Part shown: positions 1 to 5,664 of the stretch, piece by piece
Position numbering within the stretch: position 1 is the first letter of the stretch
Layout: each line of letters opens with the position of its first letter
Source: an uncultured Chloroflexota bacterium
GTDB taxonomy: Bacteria; Chloroflexota; Chloroflexia; Chloroflexales; Roseiflexaceae
NCBI GenBank assembly: GCA_903871975.1
Contig: CAIQIY010000187.1
Coordinates: 1 to 9,242, forward strand
Length of the DNA: 9,242 nt
Direction of reading: 5' to 3'
The notes under the pieces: model-generated
Told to the model about the DNA's origin: nothing
Seen by the model: the letters and a program-made list of their open reading frames with translations, nothing else
The model's database searches: none
Made by a program: the position numbers and the translations under genes

Positions 1-2
1 AA

Positions 3-197
3 GCCCGTCGGCAGCAGCGCAAGACGGTCGTACCGCCAGGGAAACCCACCGGAGCAGGCGTGCCGGAAGCGCCGGTCCCCGTGCGCCCGTCCAATCCACC
101 ACCAGATTCACCTGCCGCACCGAAGCCCAAGCCGGTGCATCCGTGGCGCAAACCCTGGAGCGTGCGCCGCCAGCGCGAACTGGCCGGTACTGCATAG
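3..197 (+). CDS. C-terminal end of an unrecognised proline-rich protein (5' truncated)
   Basis: Reading the plus strand from base 3 gives 64 codons ending in TAG at 195-197. The visible part is rich in Pro, Ala, Lys and Arg, with a PKPKPVHPW stretch followed by a basic tail ending RRQRELAGTA. No domain is visible. Such a segment is typical of a disordered tail after a structured domain that lies outside the window. The other two plus frames also stay open for most of this stretch, so the frame is chosen on composition (alternating Pro, Lys and Glu, few Cys) and not on homology. The gene is convergent with the MFS transporter gene, with only 39 bases between the two stop codons. Confidence 0.45.
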   Translation, partial: ARRQQRKTVVPPGKPTGAGVPEAPVPVRPSNPPPDSPAAPKPKPVHPWRKPWSVRRQRELAGTA

Positions 198-206
198 CTG
201 CATAGC
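191..206. repeat. Tandem 8-bp duplication TGCATAGC x2
   Basis: TGCATAGC occurs twice head to tail at 191-198 and 199-206. The first copy holds the TAG stop of the upstream partial gene and the second repeats it 8 bases later. It looks like a small slippage duplication; no function is implied. Confidence 0.6.
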
Positions 207-222
207 CCCGAAACTTTACGTC

Positions 223-251
223 GCACCCTCAGCTGGTCAGCTGGTGGGTGC
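223..251. terminator. Possible bidirectional terminator hairpin between convergent genes
   Basis: GCACCC (223-228) pairs with GGGTGC (246-251), and inside it CAGCT (230-234) pairs with AGCTG (239-243) around a GGTC loop, with a small internal bulge. It sits where the upstream rightward gene and the leftward MFS gene converge and overlaps the last MFS codons (stop at 237-239). There is no T-run, so intrinsic termination is uncertain. Confidence 0.4.
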
Positions 252-1391
252 CACCAGCCAGCGTCGCCCCAGGATCAAGCCGAGCGTGCCGAGCAATGCC
301 GTCACTGCGCCAGCGGCGAACACCATCGGATAGCCGCTCTGCGCCGAGATCACTCCACCGAACGCGCTCGCCAGCGATCCACCGACACCAAACACCGCCG
401 TACCGAACAAGCTTTGCGCCGTCGTCTCGAGGCCACGCGGCGCCAGCGTGCGAGCTTCAACCACGCCGGCAGTCCAGAGCAGCGCGAAGCATGGCCCGTG
501 CAGCACCTGTGCCGCGATGGCGACCTCGGGCGTCGTCGCCAGCGCCGAGAAGGCCATGCGCACTACGTAGAACAGCCCCGCGGCGACCAGCAACCTGCGC
601 GAGCCCCAACGGCGCAACAGCCAGGGTGAGAGCGCCATCACCGGCAGCTCGGTCAGGCTCGCCAGCATGAAGGTGAAACCGACCTGCTCGTTGCTGCCGC
701 CGAGGCCGCTCACCAGATACAGTGGCAAGAAGTTGTGAAACACCGAGCTGCTCGCGCCCATCAGCATGCCGCACAGCAGGAAGATGCCCCAGCGCCGGTC
801 GCGTAGCAGGCCGGCCGCGGCGGCGCGAATGTCGACGTTTGGCGGTACACCGTTGGGCAGCCGCAGCGCCGCGACCGTCGTCAGCAATCCGCCGATGACG
901 AAGCCGACGAAGCCGATCGTGATGCCATAGCGCGTCACCAGCCAGCCCGAGACCAGGGTGCTGAGCGCCCAGCCGACTGCACCCCAGGCGCGCAGGGCGC
1001 CATACCGTTCGCGTCGCTCGCCCAGCAGGTTCAGTGTTGCACTGTCGGAGAGCGCCGGCACCGGTGCGATGGCCAGCGCGTAGAGGACGACCAGCACGAT
1101 CAGCAGCGTGAAGTCGTGCGTCTGGCTGATCAGAAACGCCGGCAGGAGCGCCGCTGCGACGGCGACCGGCAGCATCACCCGATGAAGCCGCAAGGCATCG
1201 TTCAACAGGCTCCAGAATGGCCCGGCGACGAGCTGCAGGACGCCGGGCAACGCCATCAGGATTCCGATCTGCGGCAGCGATAACCCGGTCGACTCGTAGT
1301 AAATGCCGAGGAACGGCATCATCAACCCGATCGACACGAACCAGCAGAAGTAGAAGAACTTCGGAGCGAACAGCGCGGTCGAGTCAGTCAC
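237..1391 (-). CDS. MFS transporter, MFS_1_like / nucleoside-H+ symporter-like family
   Basis: A 384-residue, strongly hydrophobic protein with about twelve membrane segments in two halves, the usual length for a major facilitator carrier. The N-terminus (FFYFCWFVSIGLMMPFLGIYY, then GLSLPQIGILMALPGV at about residues 36-51) follows the pattern of the LacY/NupG/HcaT-like branch (MFS_1_like), in which helix 1 runs into a 'P-F-L-x-x-Y' stretch and a 'G-L-S-x-x-Q-I-G' loop. A charged loop (LLGERRERYGALRAWGAVGW, about 122-141) corresponds to the cytoplasmic loop after helix 4. Substrate cannot be read from sequence; family members carry sugars, nucleosides or aromatic acids with protons. The start is GTG at 1391, chosen because AGGAG (complement of 1397-1401) lies 5 bases upstream. 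The gene follows the macro-domain gene on the same strand with a 60-base gap lacking a hairpin, so co-transcription is likely. Confidence 0.85.
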   Translation of the reverse strand: MTDSTALFAPKFFYFCWFVSIGLMMPFLGIYYESTGLSLPQIGILMALPGVLQLVAGPFWSLLNDALRLHRVMLPVAVAAALLPAFLISQTHDFTLLIVLVVLYALAIAPVPALSDSATLNLLGERRERYGALRAWGAVGWALSTLVSGWLVTRYGITIGFVGFVIGGLLTTVAALRLPNGVPPNVDIRAAAAGLLRDRRWGIFLLCGMLMGASSSVFHNFLPLYLVSGLGGSNEQVGFTFMLASLTELPVMALSPWLLRRWGSRRLLVAAGLFYVVRMAFSALATTPEVAIAAQVLHGPCFALLWTAGVVEARTLAPRGLETTAQSLFGTAVFGVGGSLASAFGGVISAQSGYPMVFAAGAVTALLGTLGLILGRRWLVAPTS

Positions 1392-1451
1392 ACGGGCTCC
1401 TGTCTGGCGGATCGATGGCGGCGAGGGCGAGCGGCGTGTGTCATGCGGGCA

Positions 1452-2003
1452 TCACGCTGCGGCTGTGGCGAATCCGGCCTTCCCGGCAGCATATTCATAG
1501 GCGCGCTGGGTCTCGGCGTCCCAGAGCACCATGCGTACCAGCGTGAGGCTCGTCGGCCGCGCGAGTGCCTCGGCAATCGTCGCGAGCGCCAGTCGTGCTG
1601 CGGCATCGAGCGGGTAGCCGAAGATGCCGGTCGAGATCGAGGGAAATGCGATGGTGGTGAGACCATGGTCGGCGGCGAGCTGGAGGCTCGCACGATAGGC
1701 GGCACACAGCAGCGTTGCGTCGCGCTCGCGCCCGGTGTAGCGTGGCCCGACGGCGTGAATCACGTACTGCGCCGCAAGGCGATAGCCGGGCGTGATACAT
1801 GCTTCGCCCGTCGCGCATCCGCCGATGGCAGCGCATGCCGCCGCGAGTTCGGGGCCGGCGGCGCGGTGAATTGCCCCCGATACACCACCCCCCGGCTGCA
1901 ACGTTGTATTCGCCGCATTGACGATGGCATCGACCTGCTGAACGACGATGTTGCCGGCGACGAGTTCGAGGGTCGCCTGCTGCCCGATCATGTACCGCTG
2001 CAT
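1452..2003 (-). CDS. Macro-domain protein, O-acetyl-ADP-ribose deacetylase-like (MacroD/YmdB type)
   Basis: A single-domain macro protein of 183 residues. Macro domains bind ADP-ribose and in this branch remove ADP-ribose from O-acetyl-ADP-ribose or from modified acidic side chains. Visible landmarks: DAIVNAAN at residues 25-32, where the first Asp and last Asn contact the adenosine and distal ribose; the glycine loop PGGGV at 37-41, followed by SGAIHRAAG; TPGYRLAAQYVIHAVGP, where family members have a T-x-G-Y-x-L ... IHxVGP strand; and the phosphate loop PSISTGIFGYP. The position that is usually a catalytic Asp after GGGGV in MacroD and YmdB is Ser42 here, and the first loop Gly is Pro37. 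The start at 2003 is preferred over an in-frame TTG at 2087: GGAGG (complement of 2009-2013) is 5 bases upstream, while 2087 lies inside the -10 box. It is the promoter-proximal gene of a pair with the MFS transporter. Confidence 0.87.
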   Translation of the reverse strand: MQRYMIGQQATLELVAGNIVVQQVDAIVNAANTTLQPGGGVSGAIHRAAGPELAAACAAIGGCATGEACITPGYRLAAQYVIHAVGPRYTGRERDATLLCAAYRASLQLAADHGLTTIAFPSISTGIFGYPLDAAARLALATIAEALARPTSLTLVRMVLWDAETQRAYEYAAGKAGFATAAA

Positions 2004-2008
2004 CCTTC

Positions 2009-2015
2009 CCTCCCC
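2009..2015 (-). promoter_or_regulatory. Ribosome binding site fixing the macro-domain start
   Basis: On the minus strand GGGGAGG lies five bases before the ATG at 2003. It decides between this start, an ATG four codons later, and longer forms reaching to 2087. Confidence 0.75.
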
Positions 2016-2086
2016 ATGGTGCTCCGCGCGCGCCCCGTCGTGGGCGACGACGCTGTTCAATCGGTTGCCCGTCGCTGCAAGCCCCA

Positions 2087-2115
2087 ACTATAGGCACCGT
2101 GTCATGGCTTGTCAA
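2087..2115 (-). promoter_or_regulatory. Sigma-70-type promoter for the macro-domain/MFS pair
   Basis: Minus strand: TTGACA (2115-2110), a 17-bp spacer (2109-2093) and TATAGT (2092-2087). The -35 is perfect, the -10 differs from consensus at one position and the spacing is optimal. Predicted transcription start is near 2080, giving a leader of about 75 nt. Confidence 0.8.
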
Positions 2116-2116
2116 G

Positions 2117-2145
2117 TTGCCCGAGTCGCCCTTTTGCCGTATACT
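2117..2145 (+). promoter_or_regulatory. Sigma-70-type promoter for the rodZ-yajQ-rimO operon
   Basis: Plus strand: TTGCCC (2117-2122), a 17-bp spacer and TATACT (2140-2145). The predicted transcription start is near 2152, about 78 bases before the rodZ-like ATG. The -35 begins two bases after the end of the opposing -35 (2110-2115), so the two promoters are back to back. Confidence 0.65.
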
Positions 2146-2229
2146 GTCCGTGGTGAGCGGTTTGATCCGTGACAGATTCGTCATTGCCTGCAGAGCACAC
2201 CCTGCGGCAGCACACTGGGAAGCGCACCG

Positions 2230-3036
2230 ATGGGCAGACTGGGCGAACGACTGCGTCTTGCCCGCGAAAGTCGCGGGATCAGCCTCTCGCGCGCTGCCGC
2301 CGAGACGCGCATCCTCCAACGCTACCTGGTTGCGCTGGAGGATTCGGATTTCATCAATCTTCCCGGCGATGTGTACACCCGCGGGTTCATCCGCAACTCC
2401 GCCAACTCTCTCGAGCTCCCCGCCGAGGAGCTGCTCGAGATGTACCGCATCGAACGTGGTCGCGCCGAGCCTGCCACCGTCATCAGCGCGCCAGCGCCGC
2501 CCCGGCTACGGCTATTGTTCGTACCTAGCGTGCTCGGCGTGTTCTTCGTCGTCCTCACAATGATCGGCCTGAGTTACCTGGTACTCACGCTGACGAGCCG
2601 CATCGGCGAAAATGCACTGCTCGAGAGCGAAGCGACCGCCTTCCCGACGCCGGCGACCGAGCCCAGCGCGCTGCCGACATCGTTGCCGACAACGGTTTCG
2701 ACCATGGCACCGCGCACGACACCCGCCGCGGGCGGGGCAGTTGATCTCATTCCGGCGACACCCACGCCGCCGCCGGCACCCGAGGCGCCGATCGTCATCG
2801 AGGTGCGCGTTGATCCTGGCAACAACCGTGGTTCGTGGTTGCGCATCGCGACCGATGGCAAAGTCGTGTATCAGCAGACGGCACTCGCTGGCGAGGTGCT
2901 CAAGTTCACCGCGCAACGCGACATATTTGTGCGGGCTGGCAACGCATTCATCGTGACGGTGGTGATCAACGGCCAGGAACAGCGATTGAGCATGACGCCT
3001 GGAGAAGTCGTCAACTTCACATGGCCGCCGAACTAG
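2230..3036 (+). CDS. rodZ: RodZ-like membrane protein: HTH domain, one membrane segment, C-terminal DUF4115 beta domain
   Basis: 268 residues. Residues 1-75 form an Xre-type helix-turn-helix of the HTH_25 type (GERLRLARESRGISLSRAA, then TRILQRYLVALEDSDF and LPGDVYTRGFIRNSA), which in RodZ binds MreB rather than DNA. A single hydrophobic helix follows at about 93-121 (LRLLFVPSVLGVFFVVLTMI onward). A Pro/Thr/Ala-rich extracytoplasmic linker covers about 135-185. The C-terminal domain, 187-268, has the DUF4115 strand pattern (EVRVDPGNNRGSWLRI, DGKVVYQQTALAGE, ending GEVVNFTWPPN). RodZ links the MreB elongation machinery to the envelope; whether mreB is nearby cannot be seen here. The start fits the family N-terminus, but its Shine-Dalgarno is weak (GGGAAG at 2217-2222). 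It is the first gene of a three-gene operon. Confidence 0.82.
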   Translation: MGRLGERLRLARESRGISLSRAAAETRILQRYLVALEDSDFINLPGDVYTRGFIRNSANSLELPAEELLEMYRIERGRAEPATVISAPAPPRLRLLFVPSVLGVFFVVLTMIGLSYLVLTLTSRIGENALLESEATAFPTPATEPSALPTSLPTTVSTMAPRTTPAAGGAVDLIPATPTPPPAPEAPIVIEVRVDPGNNRGSWLRIATDGKVVYQQTALAGEVLKFTAQRDIFVRAGNAFIVTVVINGQEQRLSMTPGEVVNFTWPPN

Positions 3037-3066
3037 GCATACAGCAGCAGCGAGAGTGGATCAACG

Positions 3067-3561
3067 ATGGCAGAGAGCACCTTCGACATCGTCTCGGACT
3101 ATGATCGGCAAGAGGTGATGAATGTCGTGGATCAGGTACGTCGCGAGATTGTGACGCGCTATGATCTGAAGGATGCCGGCATCGAGCTCACGCTCGGCGA
3201 GAACGATCTGGTCATCAGCGCCGAGTCCGAGTTGCACGTCGCAGCGGTCCGCGATCTGATCCAGACGCGGGCACTCCGCCGGCAGCTGTCGCTGAAAATC
3301 TTTGCCTTTGGGTCGCTGGCGACGATCGCTGGTGGCCGCGTGCGTCAGACTGCGACGCTCCAGCGCGGCATCGCCGAAGACATCGCGAAGCGGATCCAGA
3401 AGCTCATCCGTGATCAGTATCCCCGTGTGCAGGCGCGCATTCAGGGTGATGCGTTGCGCGTCGGCAGCAAGAGCCGCGACGATCTCCAGGCGGTGATTCG
3501 CCTGGTGAAGGAGCGGCAGGACGAGTTCAGCATCCCGCTGCAGTTCACCAACTATCGTTGA
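3067..3561 (+). CDS. yajQ: YajQ-family nucleotide-binding protein (DUF520)
   Basis: 164 residues, the normal length for YajQ, and both ends match the family: N-terminal STFDIVSDYDRQEVMNVVDQ and C-terminal GKSRDD-type segment (here SKSRDDLQAVIRLVK) ending FTNYR. The family folds as two ferredoxin-like halves. Some members, such as those studied in Xanthomonas, bind cyclic di-GMP and alter transcription; others have been reported to bind nucleic acid or nucleotides. The middle region (RDLIQTRALRRQLSLKIF, then LQRGIAEDIAKRIQKLIRDQ and QARIQGDALRVGSKSRDD) follows the usual pattern. It is soluble and cytoplasmic. It lies 30 bases after the rodZ-like gene and 4 bases before rimO, with only a weak ribosome site (GTGGA near 3056-3060), so it is probably translated as part of the operon. 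Confidence 0.93.
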   Translation: MAESTFDIVSDYDRQEVMNVVDQVRREIVTRYDLKDAGIELTLGENDLVISAESELHVAAVRDLIQTRALRRQLSLKIFAFGSLATIAGGRVRQTATLQRGIAEDIAKRIQKLIRDQYPRVQARIQGDALRVGSKSRDDLQAVIRLVKERQDEFSIPLQFTNYR

Positions 3562-3565
3562 GCCG

Positions 3566-4996
3566 ATGAACTATCACATCATCACCCTCGGATGCCCAAA
3601 GAACTCAGTCGACAGCGAGGGCATGGGCGGCATCCTGCGCGCACGTGGCCACCGGGCATCGGCTGCTGCCGAAGCCGACGTCATCATCGTGAACACCTGC
3701 AGCTTCATCGCGGCCGCGCGTGACGAGACACTCGGCGTGCTGCGTGAGGTGGCCTCCGCCAAACTGGCCGGGCAACGGCTGATCGCTGCCGGCTGCATGG
3801 CCGAAAGTCACCCCGAGATCGTGCGGGCGGTCCCCGGCGTCGACGCCATCATCGGCACGCGTGAATGGACGCGCATCGACGAACTGGTCGGTGGCGCGGT
3901 GGTCGTGGCGGCGCCAGCGCTCACCATCGACCTGACGGCGTCGGCGCCGGCGGCACAGGGTGCGCTGCCTGGCGATCCTGCCAGCCTGGTAGTGCCTGGT
4001 GCCTATGCCGACTGGCGTACCACGCCGATCCAGCGGCAGGCGCGCGGCCCGTCGGCGTATGTCAAGATCTCGGACGGCTGCAATCTGCGCTGTGCGTTCT
4101 GTACCATTCCATCGTTCAAGGGCGACATGCGCTCGAAGGCGCTGGGGGCAATCGTCGCCGAGGCGCGCGAGTTGGTGGCCCAGGGGGTGCGTGAACTCGT
4201 GCTGGTGGCGCAGCATCTCACCGATTACGGCCGCGATCTGCGCATCGATGACGGGCTGGCGCACCTGCTCGATGCGCTGTGCGCCGCGCTGCCCGCCGAC
4301 GTCTGGCTACGGCTGATGTATGCCTACCCGCACGGCATCACGCCGCGCCTGATCGCGACGATGGCGCACCACCCGCAGGTGTGCCATTACCTCGACATGC
4401 CGCTGCAGCACGCCCATCCGGCGACGCTCCGCCGCATGCGGCGCCCGCCCGACAGCGAGCGGACGCTCGCCACCATTCGTGCGCTGCGCCACGCGATGCC
4501 CGACATCGCGATTCGCTCGACGTTCATCGTCGGTTTTCCCGGCGAGACCCGCGAAGAGTTTGATGCGCTGCTGGCCTTCCTGCGCGAGGCCGAGCTCGAT
4601 CGTGTCGGTGTATTCCGTTATTCACCCGAACCCGGCACAGCCGCTGCGACGCTGCCGGACCCGGTCGCGCCTCGCATCGTCGAGCGCCGCTGGCACGAAG
4701 TGATGCAGGTCCAGCAGGCCATCTCGCGCCAGCGGACGCGCCGCATGCTCGGCCGCACGCTGCGCGTCCTGATCGAAGGCAACGGGACGGCCGACGACGG
4801 TCGGCCGATCGCGCTCGGGCGCTCCTATCGCGATGCCCCTGAGGTCGATGGTCAGGTCTTTGTCTGGGGTGCGCCGCCCGTCGGCGCGTGGTGCGACGTG
4901 CGGGTCGTGCGCACCAGCGACTACGACGTGTGGGCCGAGCCAGTCGCGGTGCTGCAGGCGGGCCACGGCGCATCTGAGCCGGCGGCGCGCCCCTGA
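3566..4996 (+). CDS. rimO: Ribosomal protein S12 methylthiotransferase RimO
   Basis: 476 residues. A radical-SAM enzyme that adds a methylthio group to the conserved Asp of ribosomal protein S12. The N-terminal UPF0004 domain supplies the second iron-sulfur cluster through Cys10 (TLGCPKNSVDSE), Cys45 (NTCSF) and Cys77 (AAGCMAE). The radical-SAM domain begins near 160 with the CxxxCxxC motif CNLRCAFC (Cys172, 176, 179), then YAYPHG, DMPLQH and FIVGFPGET. A TRAM domain occupies about 400-465 and contains GRSYRDAPEVDG, a pattern that separates RimO from MiaB. It is somewhat longer than the usual ~440 because of an Ala/Pro-rich insert at about 108-160 joining the first two domains. The motif commonly read QDTTxYG is QHLTDYG here. 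The ATG lies 4 bases after the yajQ stop with no clear Shine-Dalgarno, which suggests translational coupling. Confidence 0.95.
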   Translation: MNYHIITLGCPKNSVDSEGMGGILRARGHRASAAAEADVIIVNTCSFIAAARDETLGVLREVASAKLAGQRLIAAGCMAESHPEIVRAVPGVDAIIGTREWTRIDELVGGAVVVAAPALTIDLTASAPAAQGALPGDPASLVVPGAYADWRTTPIQRQARGPSAYVKISDGCNLRCAFCTIPSFKGDMRSKALGAIVAEARELVAQGVRELVLVAQHLTDYGRDLRIDDGLAHLLDALCAALPADVWLRLMYAYPHGITPRLIATMAHHPQVCHYLDMPLQHAHPATLRRMRRPPDSERTLATIRALRHAMPDIAIRSTFIVGFPGETREEFDALLAFLREAELDRVGVFRYSPEPGTAAATLPDPVAPRIVERRWHEVMQVQQAISRQRTRRMLGRTLRVLIEGNGTADDGRPIALGRSYRDAPEVDGQVFVWGAPPVGAWCDVRVVRTSDYDVWAEPVAVLQAGHGASEPAARP

Positions 4997-5037
4997 TGCC
5001 GCGGGGCGCTGGCACGTCGGTGCACCCGGTTGAGTGG

Positions 5038-5077
5038 CATCAGCGGAGCGCATGCGCTCCGTCCGCATCCACTGATG
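5038..5077. terminator. Bidirectional terminator palindrome between rimO and the BlaI-type gene
   Basis: CGGAGCGCATGCGCTCCG at 5044-5061 is an 18-bp perfect palindrome. It is enclosed on the outside by CATCAG (5038-5043) and CTGATG (5072-5077), which can pair to extend the structure. It lies in the 95-base gap between two convergent genes (stops at 4996 and 5092). No T-run follows on either strand, so it would be a GC-rich U-less terminator or a bidirectional transcript-end stabiliser. Confidence 0.55.
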
Positions 5078-5091
5078 AGCGCATCGGTCGG

Positions 5092-5511
5092 TCAGGCAGC
5101 TACGCGCGACTGAATCACTTTCTGCAGGCGCCGCAATTCACCAGGGTTGCGGCGCGCCAGGTATTCGACCATGTAGTCGATCGCCGTCTCGCTGTAATCG
5201 TCGAGCAGTCCGTCGAGCACCTGCTGGACGACCATCGTCACGAAGTCTTCCTCGGTGATCGCAGCGGTGTACACATACGCCAGGCCCTCACGGTGCCGCT
5301 TCAGCACCCCCTTCTCGGCGAGCCGGCTCATGGTCGTCATCACCGTTGTGTAGGCGATCTCGCGCGTCTGCGAGAGCTTGCGATGGACCTTCTTGACGGT
5401 ACTGCGCTCGTCTTGCCAGACCACCTGCATGATGTCGGTCTCGAGCGGCCCGAGCACCTTGACGAGTCCATCCTTGGTAGGGCTGAAACGGAAACGCATG
5501 TTGAGTGCCAT
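5092..5511 (-). CDS. BlaI/MecI/CopY-family transcriptional repressor
   Basis: 139 residues forming one winged-helix domain plus a C-terminal dimerisation region. The signature runs from LGPLETDIMQVVW (20-32), through TVKKVHRKLSQTREIAYTTVMTTMSRL as the recognition helix region, to the wing GVLKRHREGLAYVYTA. The family represses genes for beta-lactamase, penicillin-binding proteins, copper export or other functions. Repression is usually relieved by proteolysis through a BlaR1/MecR1 partner or by metal binding. No BlaR1-like membrane protease is present in this window, so the inducer is unknown. The start at 5511 has AAAGGAG (complement of 5519-5525) at a 7-base distance; a longer form starting near 5547 would begin at the predicted transcription start. 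It is divergent from the polyprenyl synthetase gene and may control it or itself. Confidence 0.9.
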   Translation of the reverse strand: MALNMRFRFSPTKDGLVKVLGPLETDIMQVVWQDERSTVKKVHRKLSQTREIAYTTVMTTMSRLAEKGVLKRHREGLAYVYTAAITEEDFVTMVVQQVLDGLLDDYSETAIDYMVEYLARRNPGELRRLQKVIQSRVAA

Positions 5512-5518
5512 TGACCGG

Positions 5519-5525
5519 CTCCTTT
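5519..5525 (-). promoter_or_regulatory. Ribosome binding site fixing the BlaI-type start
   Basis: AAAGGAG on the minus strand, 7 bases before the ATG at 5511. It supports this start over an in-frame start 12 codons upstream and over the ATG at 5499. Confidence 0.75.
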
Positions 5526-5550
5526 CCGAGTGGGGTTCTGTACGCATCCG

Positions 5551-5579
5551 AGTGTACTAATCGCATGCATACCATGCAA
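5551..5579 (-). promoter_or_regulatory. Promoter of the BlaI-type gene
   Basis: Minus strand: TTGCAT (5579-5574), 17-bp spacer, TACACT (5556-5551). Both hexamers match consensus at four positions. Transcription would start near 5544, leaving about 33 nt before the ATG at 5511. Confidence 0.5.
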
Positions 5580-5583
5580 TGCG
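5562..5583. promoter_or_regulatory. Imperfect 22-bp dyad overlapping the BlaI-type promoter (candidate operator)
   Basis: CGCATGCAT (5562-5570) and ATGCA plus TGCG (5574-5578, 5580-5583) are inverted repeats around ACC, with one extra A at 5579. The dyad covers the -35 box and part of the spacer of the predicted promoter, where a repressor would block RNA polymerase. It does not contain the TACA/TGTA half-sites known for BlaI and MecI, so assignment to this regulator is only by position. Confidence 0.4.
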
Positions 5584-5587
5584 GCGG

Positions 5588-5625
5588 GGTTACGTGTGGG
5601 TTACACTTGATTACAGGACGGTTAC
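5588..5625 (+). repeat. Four helically phased GTTAC/ATTAC direct repeats
   Basis: GGTTAC at 5588, GGTTAC at 5599, GATTAC at 5609 and GGTTAC at 5620 give steps of 11, 10 and 11 bases, all on one DNA face. They lie 40-77 bases before the polyprenyl synthetase ATG. Direct repeats at about 11 bp are typical of OmpR/PhoB/PhoP-type response-regulator sites. The regulator is not identified. Confidence 0.55.
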
Positions 5626-5655
5626 GGAACGCTGTGATACGACTGGATGACGTAC

Positions 5656-5661
5656 GAGGAG
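5656..5661 (+). promoter_or_regulatory. Ribosome binding site deciding the polyprenyl synthetase start
   Basis: GAGGAG immediately before AGC and the ATG at 5665. The alternative in-frame ATG at 5647 has no comparable site upstream, so the shorter form is preferred. Confidence 0.6.
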
Positions 5662-5664
5662 AGC

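Noticed and set aside
2109..2145. TTGTCA (2109-2114) as the -35 partner of TATACT (2140-2145)
   Set aside because: The spacer would be 25 bp, too long; TTGCCC at 2117-2122 gives 17 bp.
1495..2319. 274-codon minus-strand frame spanning the macro gene, the divergent promoters and the start of rodZ
   Set aside because: Translation is Arg-rich low-complexity, it crosses both promoters and overlaps two well-supported genes in other frames.
5539..5557. TGTAC direct repeats at 5539 and 5553 as BlaI operator half-sites
   Set aside because: They are direct, not inverted, repeats and lack the TACA-N-TGTA arrangement of known BlaI/MecI operators.
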